Source: Rheinheimera faecalis
GTDB lineage: Bacteria > Pseudomonadota > Gammaproteobacteria > Enterobacterales > Alteromonadaceae
Reading direction: 5' to 3'
NCBI RefSeq assembly: GCF_021290965.1
Contig: NZ_JAJOYT010000012.1
Coordinates: 1-64,000, forward strand
Length of the DNA stretch: 64,000 bases
Position numbers and translations under genes: made by a program. Shown here one piece after another: positions 26,346 through 34,790 of the stretch (its first letter is position 1; every line of letters begins with the position of its first letter). Under the pieces are notes generated by a model. It was not told the DNA's origin. It did no database searches and worked only from the letters and a program-made list of their open reading frames with translations.

Positions 26346-27794
26346 ATGCCATTTCTTTTAAGTTCCACCTATGCCTCGGGTTTACCTGACTTAGTCAGTG
26401 TTGTAGCCGTGACTCCTTTTGCAGAGCCTAAACTCTTAGCTTACAGCGCTGATACTGCGGCTTTATTGCAAATCCCTGCGGCATTTTTTCAGCAGGATGA
26501 TGCTGCAGACTACTTAAGTGGTAAAAAGCTGTTTGACGGCAGCAAGCCGATAGCACAAAAGTATGCCGGTCATCAGTTTGGTCAATACAATCCTGAGCTG
26601 GGCGATGGCCGGGGTTTGCTATTGGGGGATGTCAAAGGTGCTGACGGCAAAAATTACGACCTGCATTTAAAAGGTGCTGGCCGGACCCCTTATTCACGTT
26701 TTGGTGATGGCCGGGCTGTATTACGATCCAGCATTCGCGAATTTTTAGCCTCAGAAGCCATGTATCATTTAGGTATTCCCACCAGCAGAGCTTTAAGTCT
26801 GGTCGGCAGCAACGAGCCTGTACAACGAGAAACCATAGAACAAGGTGCCATGGTGATCCGGGTCTGTCCCAGCCATATTCGCTTTGGCCACTTTGAACAC
26901 TGTTTTTACACTGGGGATAAAAACCAGTTGCAGCGTCTGGTCGACTTTACGCTGCAGCAGCATTTCCCGGATTGCCTGAACGCAGAAAACTCTGCATTGG
27001 CGATGTTGCAACAAGTGGTAGTGCGCACAGCGGAGCTAATAAGCCAGTGGCAGGCTGTAGGTTTTAATCATGGAGTGATGAATACCGACAATATGTCGAT
27101 TTTAGGTCTTAGTTTTGATTATGGCCCTTACGCCTTTTTGGATGACTATCAACCGGGCTACATCTGCAATCACTCGGATCACAGTGGCCGTTATGCCTTT
27201 GACGAGCAACCTGGTATAGGTTTATGGAACCTCAATGCTTTGGCTCATGCGTTATCGCCTTTGATTGCAGTAGAGGATTTACGTGCTGCGCTTGGTTTGT
27301 ATGAACCGACACTGGTCAGCCATTACATGGCATTGATGGGTAAAAAACTGGGTCTTGCAACCATAGAGCCCACAGATCGCGCTTTAATAGGCCAATGGCT
27401 GGCGTTATTGCAACAACAAAAGCAGGATTACACTTTGAGTTTCCGCCGTCTGGCTGATTTTTCGGACGATGCGACAGGGTCGTCCATTCGCGATCATATG
27501 CTGGACCTTGTGGCTTTTGACCAGTGGGCAGAATTATATCGCGCGCGCCTGGCGAAGGAATCCGCTACAACAGCTGAACGTAAAACCCAAATGAACAGCG
27601 TCAACCCTTTATATATTCTGCGTAATTACCTGGCTCAGCAAGCTATTGAAGCGGCAGAACAAGGAGATACGGCCCCATTACATGAACTGATGTTGGTCTT
27701 ACAAAGACCTTACCAGTTGCAGCCAGGTAAAGAGACCTTTGCCGCACCACCACCGGATTGGGGTAAAGGTATGGATATTTCCTGTAGCAGTTAA
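26346..27794 (+). CDS. selO: SelO family protein AMPylase (YdiU/UPF0061)
   Basis: SelO is a pseudokinase-fold enzyme that transfers AMP to Ser, Thr or Tyr of target proteins and is linked to redox stress. The 482-aa protein shows the hallmark GDGRGLLLGDV, LHLKGAGRTPYSRFGDGRAVLRSSIREFLASEAM, HGVMNTDNMSILGLSFDYGPYAFLDDY and NPLYILRNYLAQ. It ends DISCSS, so the C-terminal redox position is Cys, not selenocysteine. A TTG-initiated reading from 26334 exists, but the ATG at 26346 gives the family start. Three small-to-large genes follow closely, the first 10 bases after its stop. Confidence 0.94.
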   Translation: MPFLLSSTYASGLPDLVSVVAVTPFAEPKLLAYSADTAALLQIPAAFFQQDDAADYLSGKKLFDGSKPIAQKYAGHQFGQYNPELGDGRGLLLGDVKGADGKNYDLHLKGAGRTPYSRFGDGRAVLRSSIREFLASEAMYHLGIPTSRALSLVGSNEPVQRETIEQGAMVIRVCPSHIRFGHFEHCFYTGDKNQLQRLVDFTLQQHFPDCLNAENSALAMLQQVVVRTAELISQWQAVGFNHGVMNTDNMSILGLSFDYGPYAFLDDYQPGYICNHSDHSGRYAFDEQPGIGLWNLNALAHALSPLIAVEDLRAALGLYEPTLVSHYMALMGKKLGLATIEPTDRALIGQWLALLQQQKQDYTLSFRRLADFSDDATGSSIRDHMLDLVAFDQWAELYRARLAKESATTAERKTQMNSVNPLYILRNYLAQQAIEAAEQGDTAPLHELMLVLQRPYQLQPGKETFAAPPPDWGKGMDISCSS

Positions 27795-27804
27795 CGGAAG
27801 TTTT

Positions 27805-27879
27805 ATGAATAACGAAACAACTAACAGTTTTATTGTACCGACTGATGAGACGCAGCTGTTGCTTGCGGAAATACGATGA
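27805..27879 (+). CDS. 24-codon ORF, in-frame partial duplicate of the next gene, overlapping its start
   Basis: This tiny ORF begins with ATG 5 bases after GGAAG and ends in TGA overlapping the ATG of the next gene (ATGA). Its peptide (MNNETTNSFIVPTDETQLLL then AEIR) aligns without gaps to the first 20 residues of the downstream protein, with about 11 identities, including NSFIV and QLLL. The DNA shares AGTTTTATTGTAC. It is thus a 71-base-spaced duplicate of that gene's 5' end, kept open and placed for translational coupling. It may be a leader peptide or simply a decaying duplication. No function is known. Confidence 0.5.
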   Translation: MNNETTNSFIVPTDETQLLLAEIR

Positions 27880-28187
27880 GCAACAGCGCTATCAATAGTT
27901 TTATTGTACAAATTGAAGATAAACAGCTGTTACTTACCTCTTTATGGCCAATGCGTTTTGAGCAAGTGCAGCAATGTAAGTCGTGGTTTGTACAAAGTGC
28001 AGTCAAAGCTGGCACTTTGGCCTATGGTGCCGACAGGGTGGAGCTGGGATTAAGCTTTGCCAATGAATCATTTACTTTTTGTTACGAAGACTACAGCGAA
28101 AGTTTTTGGGTCACAGCTGACAGTGCAGGCGGCGCTATGATACTGTCAGATTTAGCAAAAGAATTCAGTAGCTTGGAGATTAGATGA
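27876..28187 (+). CDS. Hypothetical protein, 103 aa
   Basis: I do not firmly recognise this protein. It is small and acidic with no signal peptide or membrane segment. CYEDYSESFWV and the overall size faintly recall the DUF3630 group of gammaproteobacteria, but that is a weak impression. Its ATG overlaps the stop of the 24-codon ORF, and its TGA overlaps the ATG of the large GGDEF/EAL gene (ATGA both times). The three are therefore almost certainly translated in a coupled chain downstream of selO. Confidence 0.65.
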   Translation: MSNSAINSFIVQIEDKQLLLTSLWPMRFEQVQQCKSWFVQSAVKAGTLAYGADRVELGLSFANESFTFCYEDYSESFWVTADSAGGAMILSDLAKEFSSLEIR

Positions 28188-31066
28188 CGATAAAACTGCA
28201 GCATGGAATAAAGCTATGGTGGCTTATGCTGCTGATGTTTTGTCATAGTGCTTTTGCCTTCCATGCTCAGGTCAATAGCTTTGATAAACAGCTCAGTCGT
28301 CTCGAGCTGGGGCCTAATTTGTATTTTCAACAGACTCATAAAGCCTTGCCACTGGAAGAGCTGATTTTTGATCCTGAAAGGCACCATGCTTTTCGTTTGG
28401 TCGCCGAATACAAAAAGTCACTGCAAAGTGCCGACCAATCGCTCTGGTTATTTAGCCGCCTGCATTACACGGGGCAGACTCCAATTCAGACCGTCGTACA
28501 TTACGACTTTCCGCTGGCCGACGTCGTTCAGGTCTATAGCTACAACAGGGCAAAAAATGATTTGCAGTTGTTAAGCAGCACAGGAGCTTCAGTCCCCTTT
28601 TATCAACGCGCCCTCGCCTACCGCAGCTTTGCTTTTCCACTGAATTTTGAACCAGGCCAGGAACTGGACTTGTTTATTAAAGTGCAGGATGCCGCCATTG
28701 CCCCGGTGCAGCTGACTTTATGGCAAAACAACAACTTTGTGCTGGATCAGTTGTATAAAAATATTCTGGACGGTTTGTTGTGTGGTGTTTTATTGCTGAT
28801 GGCGATTTACAACCTGTTCCTGTATTTCTCGTTGCAACAGCGGCTGTATTTGTATTATTCAGGCTTTTTTATTAACTGCGCTTTGGTGCTGGCCATTTTA
28901 AACGGCCTGGCTTTTGCAATGCTCTGGCCTGATTATCCCGAAATTAATCAGGCTATTTTGTATGTGGCAACCGGAGCAACCTTTACCTGCCTGACACTCT
29001 TTAGCTGGCATGTACGGGCACAACAAGGTGGTATTCTGGGTCGTTTTGGCTTTTATCTGTGTTTAGTCAGCGCCTTGTTATTACTGTTCAGTCCACTTTA
29101 TGCCAATAACCAATTGCGGTTTTGGGGACTGTTAGTGGTCACGGCTTTGTGTCTGGGCGTAAACACATTGTTTGCGCTGGTTCACGCCATCAAAGGTGAT
29201 CGTACCGCTAAGACTTTCGCTTTGGGCTGGTCTTTTTTCTTTGGTTGCATAGTGCTGCTGGCCTTATCGCAAATTGGTTATGTGCCTACAGCTCAGGCCT
29301 GGCAATATCTGTTGTTGATGGCCGTGATGGGCAGTATGGCACTGATGAGTTTTAGTTTGCTGCAAAATATCAGAGGCACCCAGCAACAAAGTATCGATCA
29401 CCAACGTTTGGCCAATGCGCATTTACAGCAGTACTACGACATCTATCACAATGCAGTTGAAGGTATGTTTACCAGCACCTTGCAAGGCCAGCTGATCACC
29501 GCCAATCAGGCACTGCTGAACATGCTGGGTTATCAGAACCTGCAACAAATGCAGCTGGATGTGGCAAAAACCGGCATGGCGCGTTATTACGCCAATCCGG
29601 AAGACAGAGCCCAGATGCTGAAACAACTGCAGCTGGGTGATAACAAGAACTTTGAGATCCGTGGTTTGCGTGCTGACGGCTCAGCATTCTGGGCTTTAAT
29701 GTCAGCACGGCTGGCTGAAGGTGACGGTACACAAAGCGCTTATGTGCATGGCTCTATAGTGGATATCACAGCGCACAAACAAAATACCGAGCAGCTGGCT
29801 TATTTAGCAACACATGACCCGCTGACTTCGTTGTACAACCGGCATTATTTTATTGAACAACTGGAACAGACGCTGCGTTTTGATCACCAAGCCACCTTGC
29901 TTTATCTGGATATCGATCAGTTTAAACTGATCAATACCACCTGCGATCACAGAGCAGGTGATGCCTTGTTATGCCAAATCAGTAACCAGATGCAAAGGGT
30001 ACTGAATAACAGAGGTATTTTAGCCAGATTAGAAAGTGATGAGTTTGTGGTGCTATTGCCCCACTTAACCAGCAATGAAGCCTTTGCTATTGCTCATCAG
30101 TTGCTGGATACAGTCAAAGAATTCCGCTTTATCTGGCAGGACAGCGTATTCAGCATCAGTGTCAGTATTGGTCTGGCAGAAAACTCAGACGGTAATCAAA
30201 ACACTGAACATTGGTTAAAGCAGGCAGACTCAGCCTGTTTTGTCGCCAAAGAAAAAGGTCGTAACCGCATTCATATGTTTAATGCCGACGACGAAGAATT
30301 GCAGCGCCATCAGTCTGAAATTCAGTGGTTAAAAACCTTAAGGCAGGCGTTGGAACAAGATAACTTTGTGCTTTTTATGCAGCCCATTACCGCGATTCAA
30401 CAGGATCAGCCAGGTTTGCATTACGAGCTGCTGCTGCGTTTATCTTTACCAGACCAGGGCTTAATAGCACCCGGCAACTTCTTAAGTTCTGCAGAGCGTT
30501 ATGGCCTGATGCCACAAATAGATCGCTGGGTGATCCGCAACTACTTCCGCTGGCTGGCGCAACAACCAGCCCATCTGGCGGAGCTGAGTTTAGCCAATAT
30601 CAATTTATCCGGCGCCTCGTTAACCGACCCACTATTCAAAGCTTATGTCAGTTCATTGTTCCGTGAGTATCGCATTCCTTTTTCTAAGGTGTGTTTTGAA
30701 ATCACCGAAAGTATGGCGATTTTAAATGTGCACCAGACGCTGGATTTTATTTCCCACTTCAGACAGCTGGGTTGTAAGTTTGCTTTAGACGACTTCGGTA
30801 GTGGTTTTTCATCTTATGGTTACCTGAAAAACTTCCCGGTCGACTTTGTCAAAATTGATGGCAGTTTTGTCCGCGACTTGCTGATCGATCCTTTTGACTG
30901 CGCCATAGTGCAATCTATTCACGATATTGCCCGCGCTATGAAAATCCAAACCGTAGCCGAATATGTTGAAAACATGGAGATTTGTCACAAGCTGACCGAA
31001 ATGGGAATCGACTTTGCTCAAGGTTATGGTCTGGCCAAACCCCGCCCTTTATATCAGCAGGAATAG
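28184..31066 (+). CDS. Membrane-bound PAS-GGDEF-EAL cyclic-di-GMP protein with 7TM sensor
   Basis: This 960-aa signalling protein starts with a signal/TM segment, followed by a periplasmic 7TMR-DISMED2-like domain (about 35-180) and seven helices (about 195-400). A PAS domain (about 415-540) follows, then a GGDEF-type domain (about 545-705) and an EAL domain (about 720-960). The cyclase signature is degenerate (RLESDEF instead of RLGGDEF), so synthesis of c-di-GMP is doubtful. The phosphodiesterase side keeps ELLLRL, NINLSGASL, FEITES, DDFGSGFSSYGYL, VKIDGSFV and FAQGYGLAKPRP, so hydrolysis of c-di-GMP is likely. Its ATG overlaps the upstream gene's stop. It probably couples an extracellular or periplasmic cue to biofilm or motility control. 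Confidence 0.9.
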   Translation: MTIKLQHGIKLWWLMLLMFCHSAFAFHAQVNSFDKQLSRLELGPNLYFQQTHKALPLEELIFDPERHHAFRLVAEYKKSLQSADQSLWLFSRLHYTGQTPIQTVVHYDFPLADVVQVYSYNRAKNDLQLLSSTGASVPFYQRALAYRSFAFPLNFEPGQELDLFIKVQDAAIAPVQLTLWQNNNFVLDQLYKNILDGLLCGVLLLMAIYNLFLYFSLQQRLYLYYSGFFINCALVLAILNGLAFAMLWPDYPEINQAILYVATGATFTCLTLFSWHVRAQQGGILGRFGFYLCLVSALLLLFSPLYANNQLRFWGLLVVTALCLGVNTLFALVHAIKGDRTAKTFALGWSFFFGCIVLLALSQIGYVPTAQAWQYLLLMAVMGSMALMSFSLLQNIRGTQQQSIDHQRLANAHLQQYYDIYHNAVEGMFTSTLQGQLITANQALLNMLGYQNLQQMQLDVAKTGMARYYANPEDRAQMLKQLQLGDNKNFEIRGLRADGSAFWALMSARLAEGDGTQSAYVHGSIVDITAHKQNTEQLAYLATHDPLTSLYNRHYFIEQLEQTLRFDHQATLLYLDIDQFKLINTTCDHRAGDALLCQISNQMQRVLNNRGILARLESDEFVVLLPHLTSNEAFAIAHQLLDTVKEFRFIWQDSVFSISVSIGLAENSDGNQNTEHWLKQADSACFVAKEKGRNRIHMFNADDEELQRHQSEIQWLKTLRQALEQDNFVLFMQPITAIQQDQPGLHYELLLRLSLPDQGLIAPGNFLSSAERYGLMPQIDRWVIRNYFRWLAQQPAHLAELSLANINLSGASLTDPLFKAYVSSLFREYRIPFSKVCFEITESMAILNVHQTLDFISHFRQLGCKFALDDFGSGFSSYGYLKNFPVDFVKIDGSFVRDLLIDPFDCAIVQSIHDIARAMKIQTVAEYVENMEICHKLTEMGIDFAQGYGLAKPRPLYQQE

Positions 31067-31191
31067 CAGTTTATTCGCTGCTGTTTTTGCCACAAAAACT
31101 ATATTTGTTTGCCCCTATTGCTGAGTTTCAATTGCTGTCATTACAATAGCGCCCCGCCCCACTGGGGTAATGCTGTTTGTTCGGAGAACCT

Positions 31192-31779
31192 ATGCAGCAG
31201 CTGCGCGACACCGCCTCCCGGTTAATGATCCTGAACGACGAAATTGCCCAGACTTATAGTCGTTATCAAAACGATCGTAAGCTGTTTTGCCGCAGTGGTT
31301 GTGGTGAATGTTGCCTGCATCCGGGCATTGAAGCTTCGGTGCTGGAAATGCTGCCTTTGGCTTTGCATTTGTATGATGCTGGCCTTGCAGAAAGCACATT
31401 GGAAGCTTTGCAACAGCATACTCAGGATGGCTGCTTTTTTTATCAGGCCTCTTCAGAAGATCGTAAAAGTGGCCAATGTGGCGTGTACCCCTACCGCCCT
31501 GCCGTGTGCCGTATGTTTGGTGCAGCGGGTTATCGTGGCCGCGAAGGCGAAGTGTTGCTGTCGATTTGCAAAGTGATACGGGCAGATGAACCTGAAGCAG
31601 TGATAGCGACACAACAAAGTCTGAGCAGTGAAACTCCGCCTATGATGCGTAACCACAAAGCTCAAATCGCCCAGTTGGATTACGAACTCAGCAAAGAAAA
31701 TATGCCGATTAAACAAGCCACAGCAGCAGCTCTGGAAAAAGTGCTGACCAAAGCTTATTACGCTTCTTTTGCTGAATAA
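31192..31779 (+). CDS. YkgJ family cysteine cluster protein
   Basis: This belongs to the YkgJ/UPF0153 group of presumed zinc- or iron-binding proteins of unknown role. The 195-aa protein has the Cys cluster CRSGCGECCLHPG near the start, then CGVYPYRPAVCRMFG, matching the family pattern of two Cys sets. A TTG-initiated form from 31177 is possible, but the ATG at 31192 has GGAGA 6 bases upstream. Its end is only 3 bases from the end of the convergent membrane protein gene. Confidence 0.83.
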   Translation: MQQLRDTASRLMILNDEIAQTYSRYQNDRKLFCRSGCGECCLHPGIEASVLEMLPLALHLYDAGLAESTLEALQQHTQDGCFFYQASSEDRKSGQCGVYPYRPAVCRMFGAAGYRGREGEVLLSICKVIRADEPEAVIATQQSLSSETPPMMRNHKAQIAQLDYELSKENMPIKQATAAALEKVLTKAYYASFAE

Positions 31780-31782
31780 CCT

Positions 31783-32577
31783 TTAGTTTTTCAGCGGAAC
31801 TGCAGCAGGTTCCTTCACCACAGTTTTCCCGGCTACAGCTGGTTTATCTGCTTTAGCTTCAGATTTTTTATCTAACTCTTTATCCGGCTCTTTATCCAAA
31901 ACAGGAATTAAAGCGGCCACATTGGCATGGGGGATCAGCTTGACCTGATCCTGATGGTAAATCCATAAGTAGCTGACGGTGCGGGTAATAATCTGCACTT
32001 CATTCAACTGTCGGATTTCTTTGCCACCAGGTTGAATGGGATAAATCAGGCTGAGCTGAAATTGTCCGGTTTGGTGGGTTTTAATGTCCTGACTTATGCG
32101 GGATACCTGAGCCGTGCCAGCAATCCAAAGATAAATCACTAAAAGAAGCAGCAACAACAGCCAATTAGGGAACCACATAGAGGAACGACTGTGCTTGTCT
32201 GCCCATGCGGCATATTTAGCATATTTTCTTTTGCACCTACGTTCAAACCAAATCAACCCAACCATAGAACCAACAGATAAAAATAATGCCAATACAGTTC
32301 TGGGGTGGGTGATAGCTGCTAATAAAAAGTCTGTTAGTTCCAGATAAGGTAAGGCATCAAATTGAAATTTATTCAGCAATGAAATAGTAAAAATAAGCCC
32401 CATCACACTGGCGATTAAATAACCAAAGGTTAAAGTTAAACTTGGATGTTTCAGGAAGAACCGGCTTATTGTTTTCAGATCAGCATCCATTTTCTGATCC
32501 AATTGCAGGGAATAACGTGGCTCGGCCACTTCGGCAGGCAAGTCAGTAGCGTCCGTTGTCCGTTTTAACTCATCCAT
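31783..32577 (-). CDS. Hypothetical membrane protein
   Basis: I do not recognise this 264-aa protein. It has three predicted membrane helices (about 50-70, 92-112, 137-155). A soluble region follows (about 160-230), then a low-complexity charged tail with repeated Lys-Asp-Lys-Glu-type units and Ala/Pro/Val (about 230-264). No signal peptide precedes helix 1, so the N-terminus is probably cytoplasmic. The gene has its own 111-base upstream gap to the next gene on the same strand. Confidence 0.6.
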   Translation of the reverse strand: MDELKRTTDATDLPAEVAEPRYSLQLDQKMDADLKTISRFFLKHPSLTLTFGYLIASVMGLIFTISLLNKFQFDALPYLELTDFLLAAITHPRTVLALFLSVGSMVGLIWFERRCKRKYAKYAAWADKHSRSSMWFPNWLLLLLLLVIYLWIAGTAQVSRISQDIKTHQTGQFQLSLIYPIQPGGKEIRQLNEVQIITRTVSYLWIYHQDQVKLIPHANVAALIPVLDKEPDKELDKKSEAKADKPAVAGKTVVKEPAAVPLKN

Positions 32578-32688
32578 GGCAAAGCCTTTTTCACATCATC
32601 ATTACATGACTTTAAAGCAGCCTGTATCACAGAGCAATAACAAATTACCGCTAAGCTTTTGCTCTGTATTGGTTTTCTAAAAGGTGGA

Positions 32689-33078
32689 TCAGAGGCGCTG
32701 CAAAAATTGTTTGGCGTAGCTTAGCGCAGTATCGGTATGGCTAAAATGTTGCGGTTTATGCGAATGCTGGTATTTCATCTCCAGCAACTGTTGTTGAATG
32801 GGGTTTAAACCAATAAAACAACGCAGCACGCAGCCGTGTTGATCTTCCCAGGAGCTAAAGTCCGTCATCATACTGATAGCATCAGGTGTTGCCAGCTCCC
32901 AGCCCTGCATATCCATGACACGAGCCCATTTTTTACCGGCAAAGCCTTGTACCTGTGCTTTCAGATCGTCAATAAGTTGCTCTGAACCCTCTTTGTTCCA
33001 GGCGCCCTGAATTTCACACAATAACACTTCGCCTTGAGGGGTGACGCTGAACTTACCATGGGCAATAAAATCTGTCAT
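32689..33078 (-). CDS. Hypothetical STAS/SpoIIAA-like protein
   Basis: This 129-aa soluble protein resembles small single-domain proteins of the STAS-like group. It has an N-terminal strand pair (GEVLLCEIQGAWNKEG), a helix (EQLIDDLKAQVQGFAG), then a central strand followed by a helix start (KKWARVMDMQGWELATPDAI). The resemblance is by secondary-structure pattern only, and no phosphorylatable Ser motif stands out. TACCAGGAGT with good spacing precedes the ATG. It lies just left of the 266-bp element. Confidence 0.5.
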   Translation of the reverse strand: MTDFIAHGKFSVTPQGEVLLCEIQGAWNKEGSEQLIDDLKAQVQGFAGKKWARVMDMQGWELATPDAISMMTDFSSWEDQHGCVLRCFIGLNPIQQQLLEMKYQHSHKPQHFSHTDTALSYAKQFLQRL

Positions 33079-33122
33079 AGCTGGTACTCCTGGTGGCTAA
33101 CTATTTGAGTATAGGCAACTGC

Positions 33123-33388
33123 AGAGCGTGTTGACGTTTCAGGGTTATTTTTGCAGCAGTCTGGCCGGTTTTTATGCAAGACAGCACGAGTGCAGTGTAG
33201 TTATTCTACATAAACGAGTGCTAACGCAGCAGAAAGGCCGGCCAGGCGCTGCCCTTCGGGTTCGTCTGGCGGCGCCCTGAGCTTTGTCACTCGTCGCTCA
33301 TTTAGAATAACTAAACTTCGCTCCTCCTTTCGCGCTCAAAGCACCGCCAGAAAGAACAAAATTTAATCTCGAAACGTCAACACGCTCT
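33123..33388. mobile_element. 266-bp MITE-like element with perfect 18-bp terminal inverted repeats
   Basis: AGAGCGTGTTGACGTTTC (33123-33140) recurs as its exact reverse complement at 33371-33388. Between them lie further imperfect palindromes: TAGTTATTCTACAT near 33198-33211 mirrors the region near 33303-33313, two ACGAGTGC copies lie near 33187 and 33214, and a GC-rich hairpin with the loop CCCTTCGGG lies near 33250. No ORF of note exists. The size, terminal repeats and absence of coding fit a non-autonomous transposable element or a large structured repeat. Its right end supplies the last two bases of the TAG stop of the response-regulator gene (33389-33387). Confidence 0.65.
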
Positions 33389-34790
33389 AATCATCCCCCA
33401 AATCAGTCAGGCCATATCTTTCAATTTTTTTCAGTAAGCCCTGACGGGAAATACCCAAAACACGTGAGGCCTGGCTCTTGTTACCTTTATATTGGGTCAT
33501 AGCTTGCTGAATTAAACGGATCTCCAAAGCTTTCACCTGTTCATCCAGACTACTTAAATCCGATCCAAGCACCAATTCAGTATCTGTATCCATGCTCTGA
33601 TGTTCCAGATGCAGCAATTGAATATCTGCGACACGGATCACACCTTGCTGTGCTATAGCAGCGACGCTTTCCAGCGTATTCTTTAATTCGCGCACATTGC
33701 CAGGCCAGTGCTTTTGCAAAAACCAACTGATTGCGGCAGATTCCAACTGCAGTTTCTGACCATACTGCGCACTGAGCTGCTCCAGAAAAAACTGGATCAG
33801 TAATGGAATATCCTCGCGTCGTTCGTCCAAAGCCACAGTTTCGATAGTGACGCCTTTGATACGGTAATACAGATCTTCGCGAAATTTACCCTGCTTGACT
33901 AAATCCGGCAGATTAGCGTTGGTCGCAGACACTAAGCGGATATCAATTTTTTGCTGCTCGCGTCCACCGACAGGATAAAAGGTGCCTTCCTGCAGCACCC
34001 GCAATAACTTCACCTGCATCGCCAGTGGCATTTCGCCAATTTCGTCGAGGAACAAGGTGCCACCATCGGCCAGTTTTAATAAGCCCTGCCGGTCTTTATC
34101 TGCGCCGGTAAAAGCCCCTTTGACATAACCAAACAGCTCACTTTCTAATAAATCAGCCGGAATAGCACCACAGTGTACTGACACAAAAGCCTTTTCTGCG
34201 CGAGGGCTTAATTCATGCAAAGCCCGTGAAATCACCTCTTTGCCTGTACCGGAGGGCCCTGTCACCAATACCCGTACTTCGGTCGGAGCTATACGTTGTA
34301 CTAAGGTACGAACTGTTTCCATATGCCGCGAATGACCAGCTAACTTCGGCAAAAAGCTATGTTGCTGCAAACCTTGCTTTAACTGCCATACTTCTTTTTC
34401 AAGCTGATGTTTAGTGATAGCGCGTTTCACCACTACAGCCAGTAATTCCGGATCTATCGGCTTGGCAATAAAGTCCCATGCCCCTTGTGCTATGGCTTGC
34501 AACGCCAGTTCACGCTCAGCATGGCCAGTTAAAATAATCACAGGCCGAGAGGAAAACTCTGGCACAGCAGCCAAGGTTTGAGCCGGGTCAAAGGCTGGCG
34601 GTAAAGCCAGGTCGAGCAAAATTAAATCTGCATCAAATTGCTGTAATTTAGTGCGGGTTTCGTCCAGATTTGCAGCTCCGGCCACCTGATAACCCTGTTG
34701 CTGTAAAAAACGTTCGGCCAACAAGCGAAAAGCAGGTTCATCATCAACAATTAAAATGCGCGCCGGGTTTGGCGTTGTTGCACTAAACAT
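33387..34790 (-). CDS. Sigma54-dependent response regulator (NtrC family)
   Basis: This is the DNA-binding partner of the adjacent histidine kinase. The 467-aa protein has a receiver domain ([12 protein letters not shown], phospho-acceptor Asp in LILLDLALP, Lys in AKPID) and an AAA+ domain. The AAA+ domain carries [14 protein letters not shown] (Walker A), the sigma54-contact loop [28 protein letters not shown] and the Arg-finger region. A C-terminal Fis-type helix-turn-helix ([25 protein letters not shown]) completes it. The ATG at 34790 overlaps the kinase stop by 8 bases. Longer readings into the kinase gene are shadows. The layout is like the PrsK/PrsR pairs near exopolysaccharide or PEP-CTERM loci, but none of those genes is seen here. 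The stop codon lies at the edge of the 266-bp element. Confidence 0.92.
   Translation of the reverse strand: MFSATTPNPARILIVDDEPAFRLLAERFLQQQGYQVAGAANLDETRTKLQQFDADLILLDLALPPAFDPAQTLAAVPEFSSRPVIILTGHAERELALQAIAQGAWDFIAKPIDPELLAVVVKRAITKHQLEKEVWQLKQGLQQHSFLPKLAGHSRHMETVRTLVQRIAPTEVRVLVTGPSGTGKEVISRALHELSPRAEKAFVSVHCGAIPADLLESELFGYVKGAFTGADKDRQGLLKLADGGTLFLDEIGEMPLAMQVKLLRVLQEGTFYPVGGREQQKIDIRLVSATNANLPDLVKQGKFREDLYYRIKGVTIETVALDERREDIPLLIQFFLEQLSAQYGQKLQLESAAISWFLQKHWPGNVRELKNTLESVAAIAQQGVIRVADIQLLHLEHQSMDTDTELVLGSDLSSLDEQVKALEIRLIQQAMTQYKGNKSQASRVLGISRQGLLKKIERYGLTDLGDD

Noticed and set aside
31190-31612. 140-codon open frame opposite the YkgJ-type gene
   Set aside because: It is the antisense shadow of a well-supported gene with Cys motifs, and it has no domain or ribosome-site support of its own.
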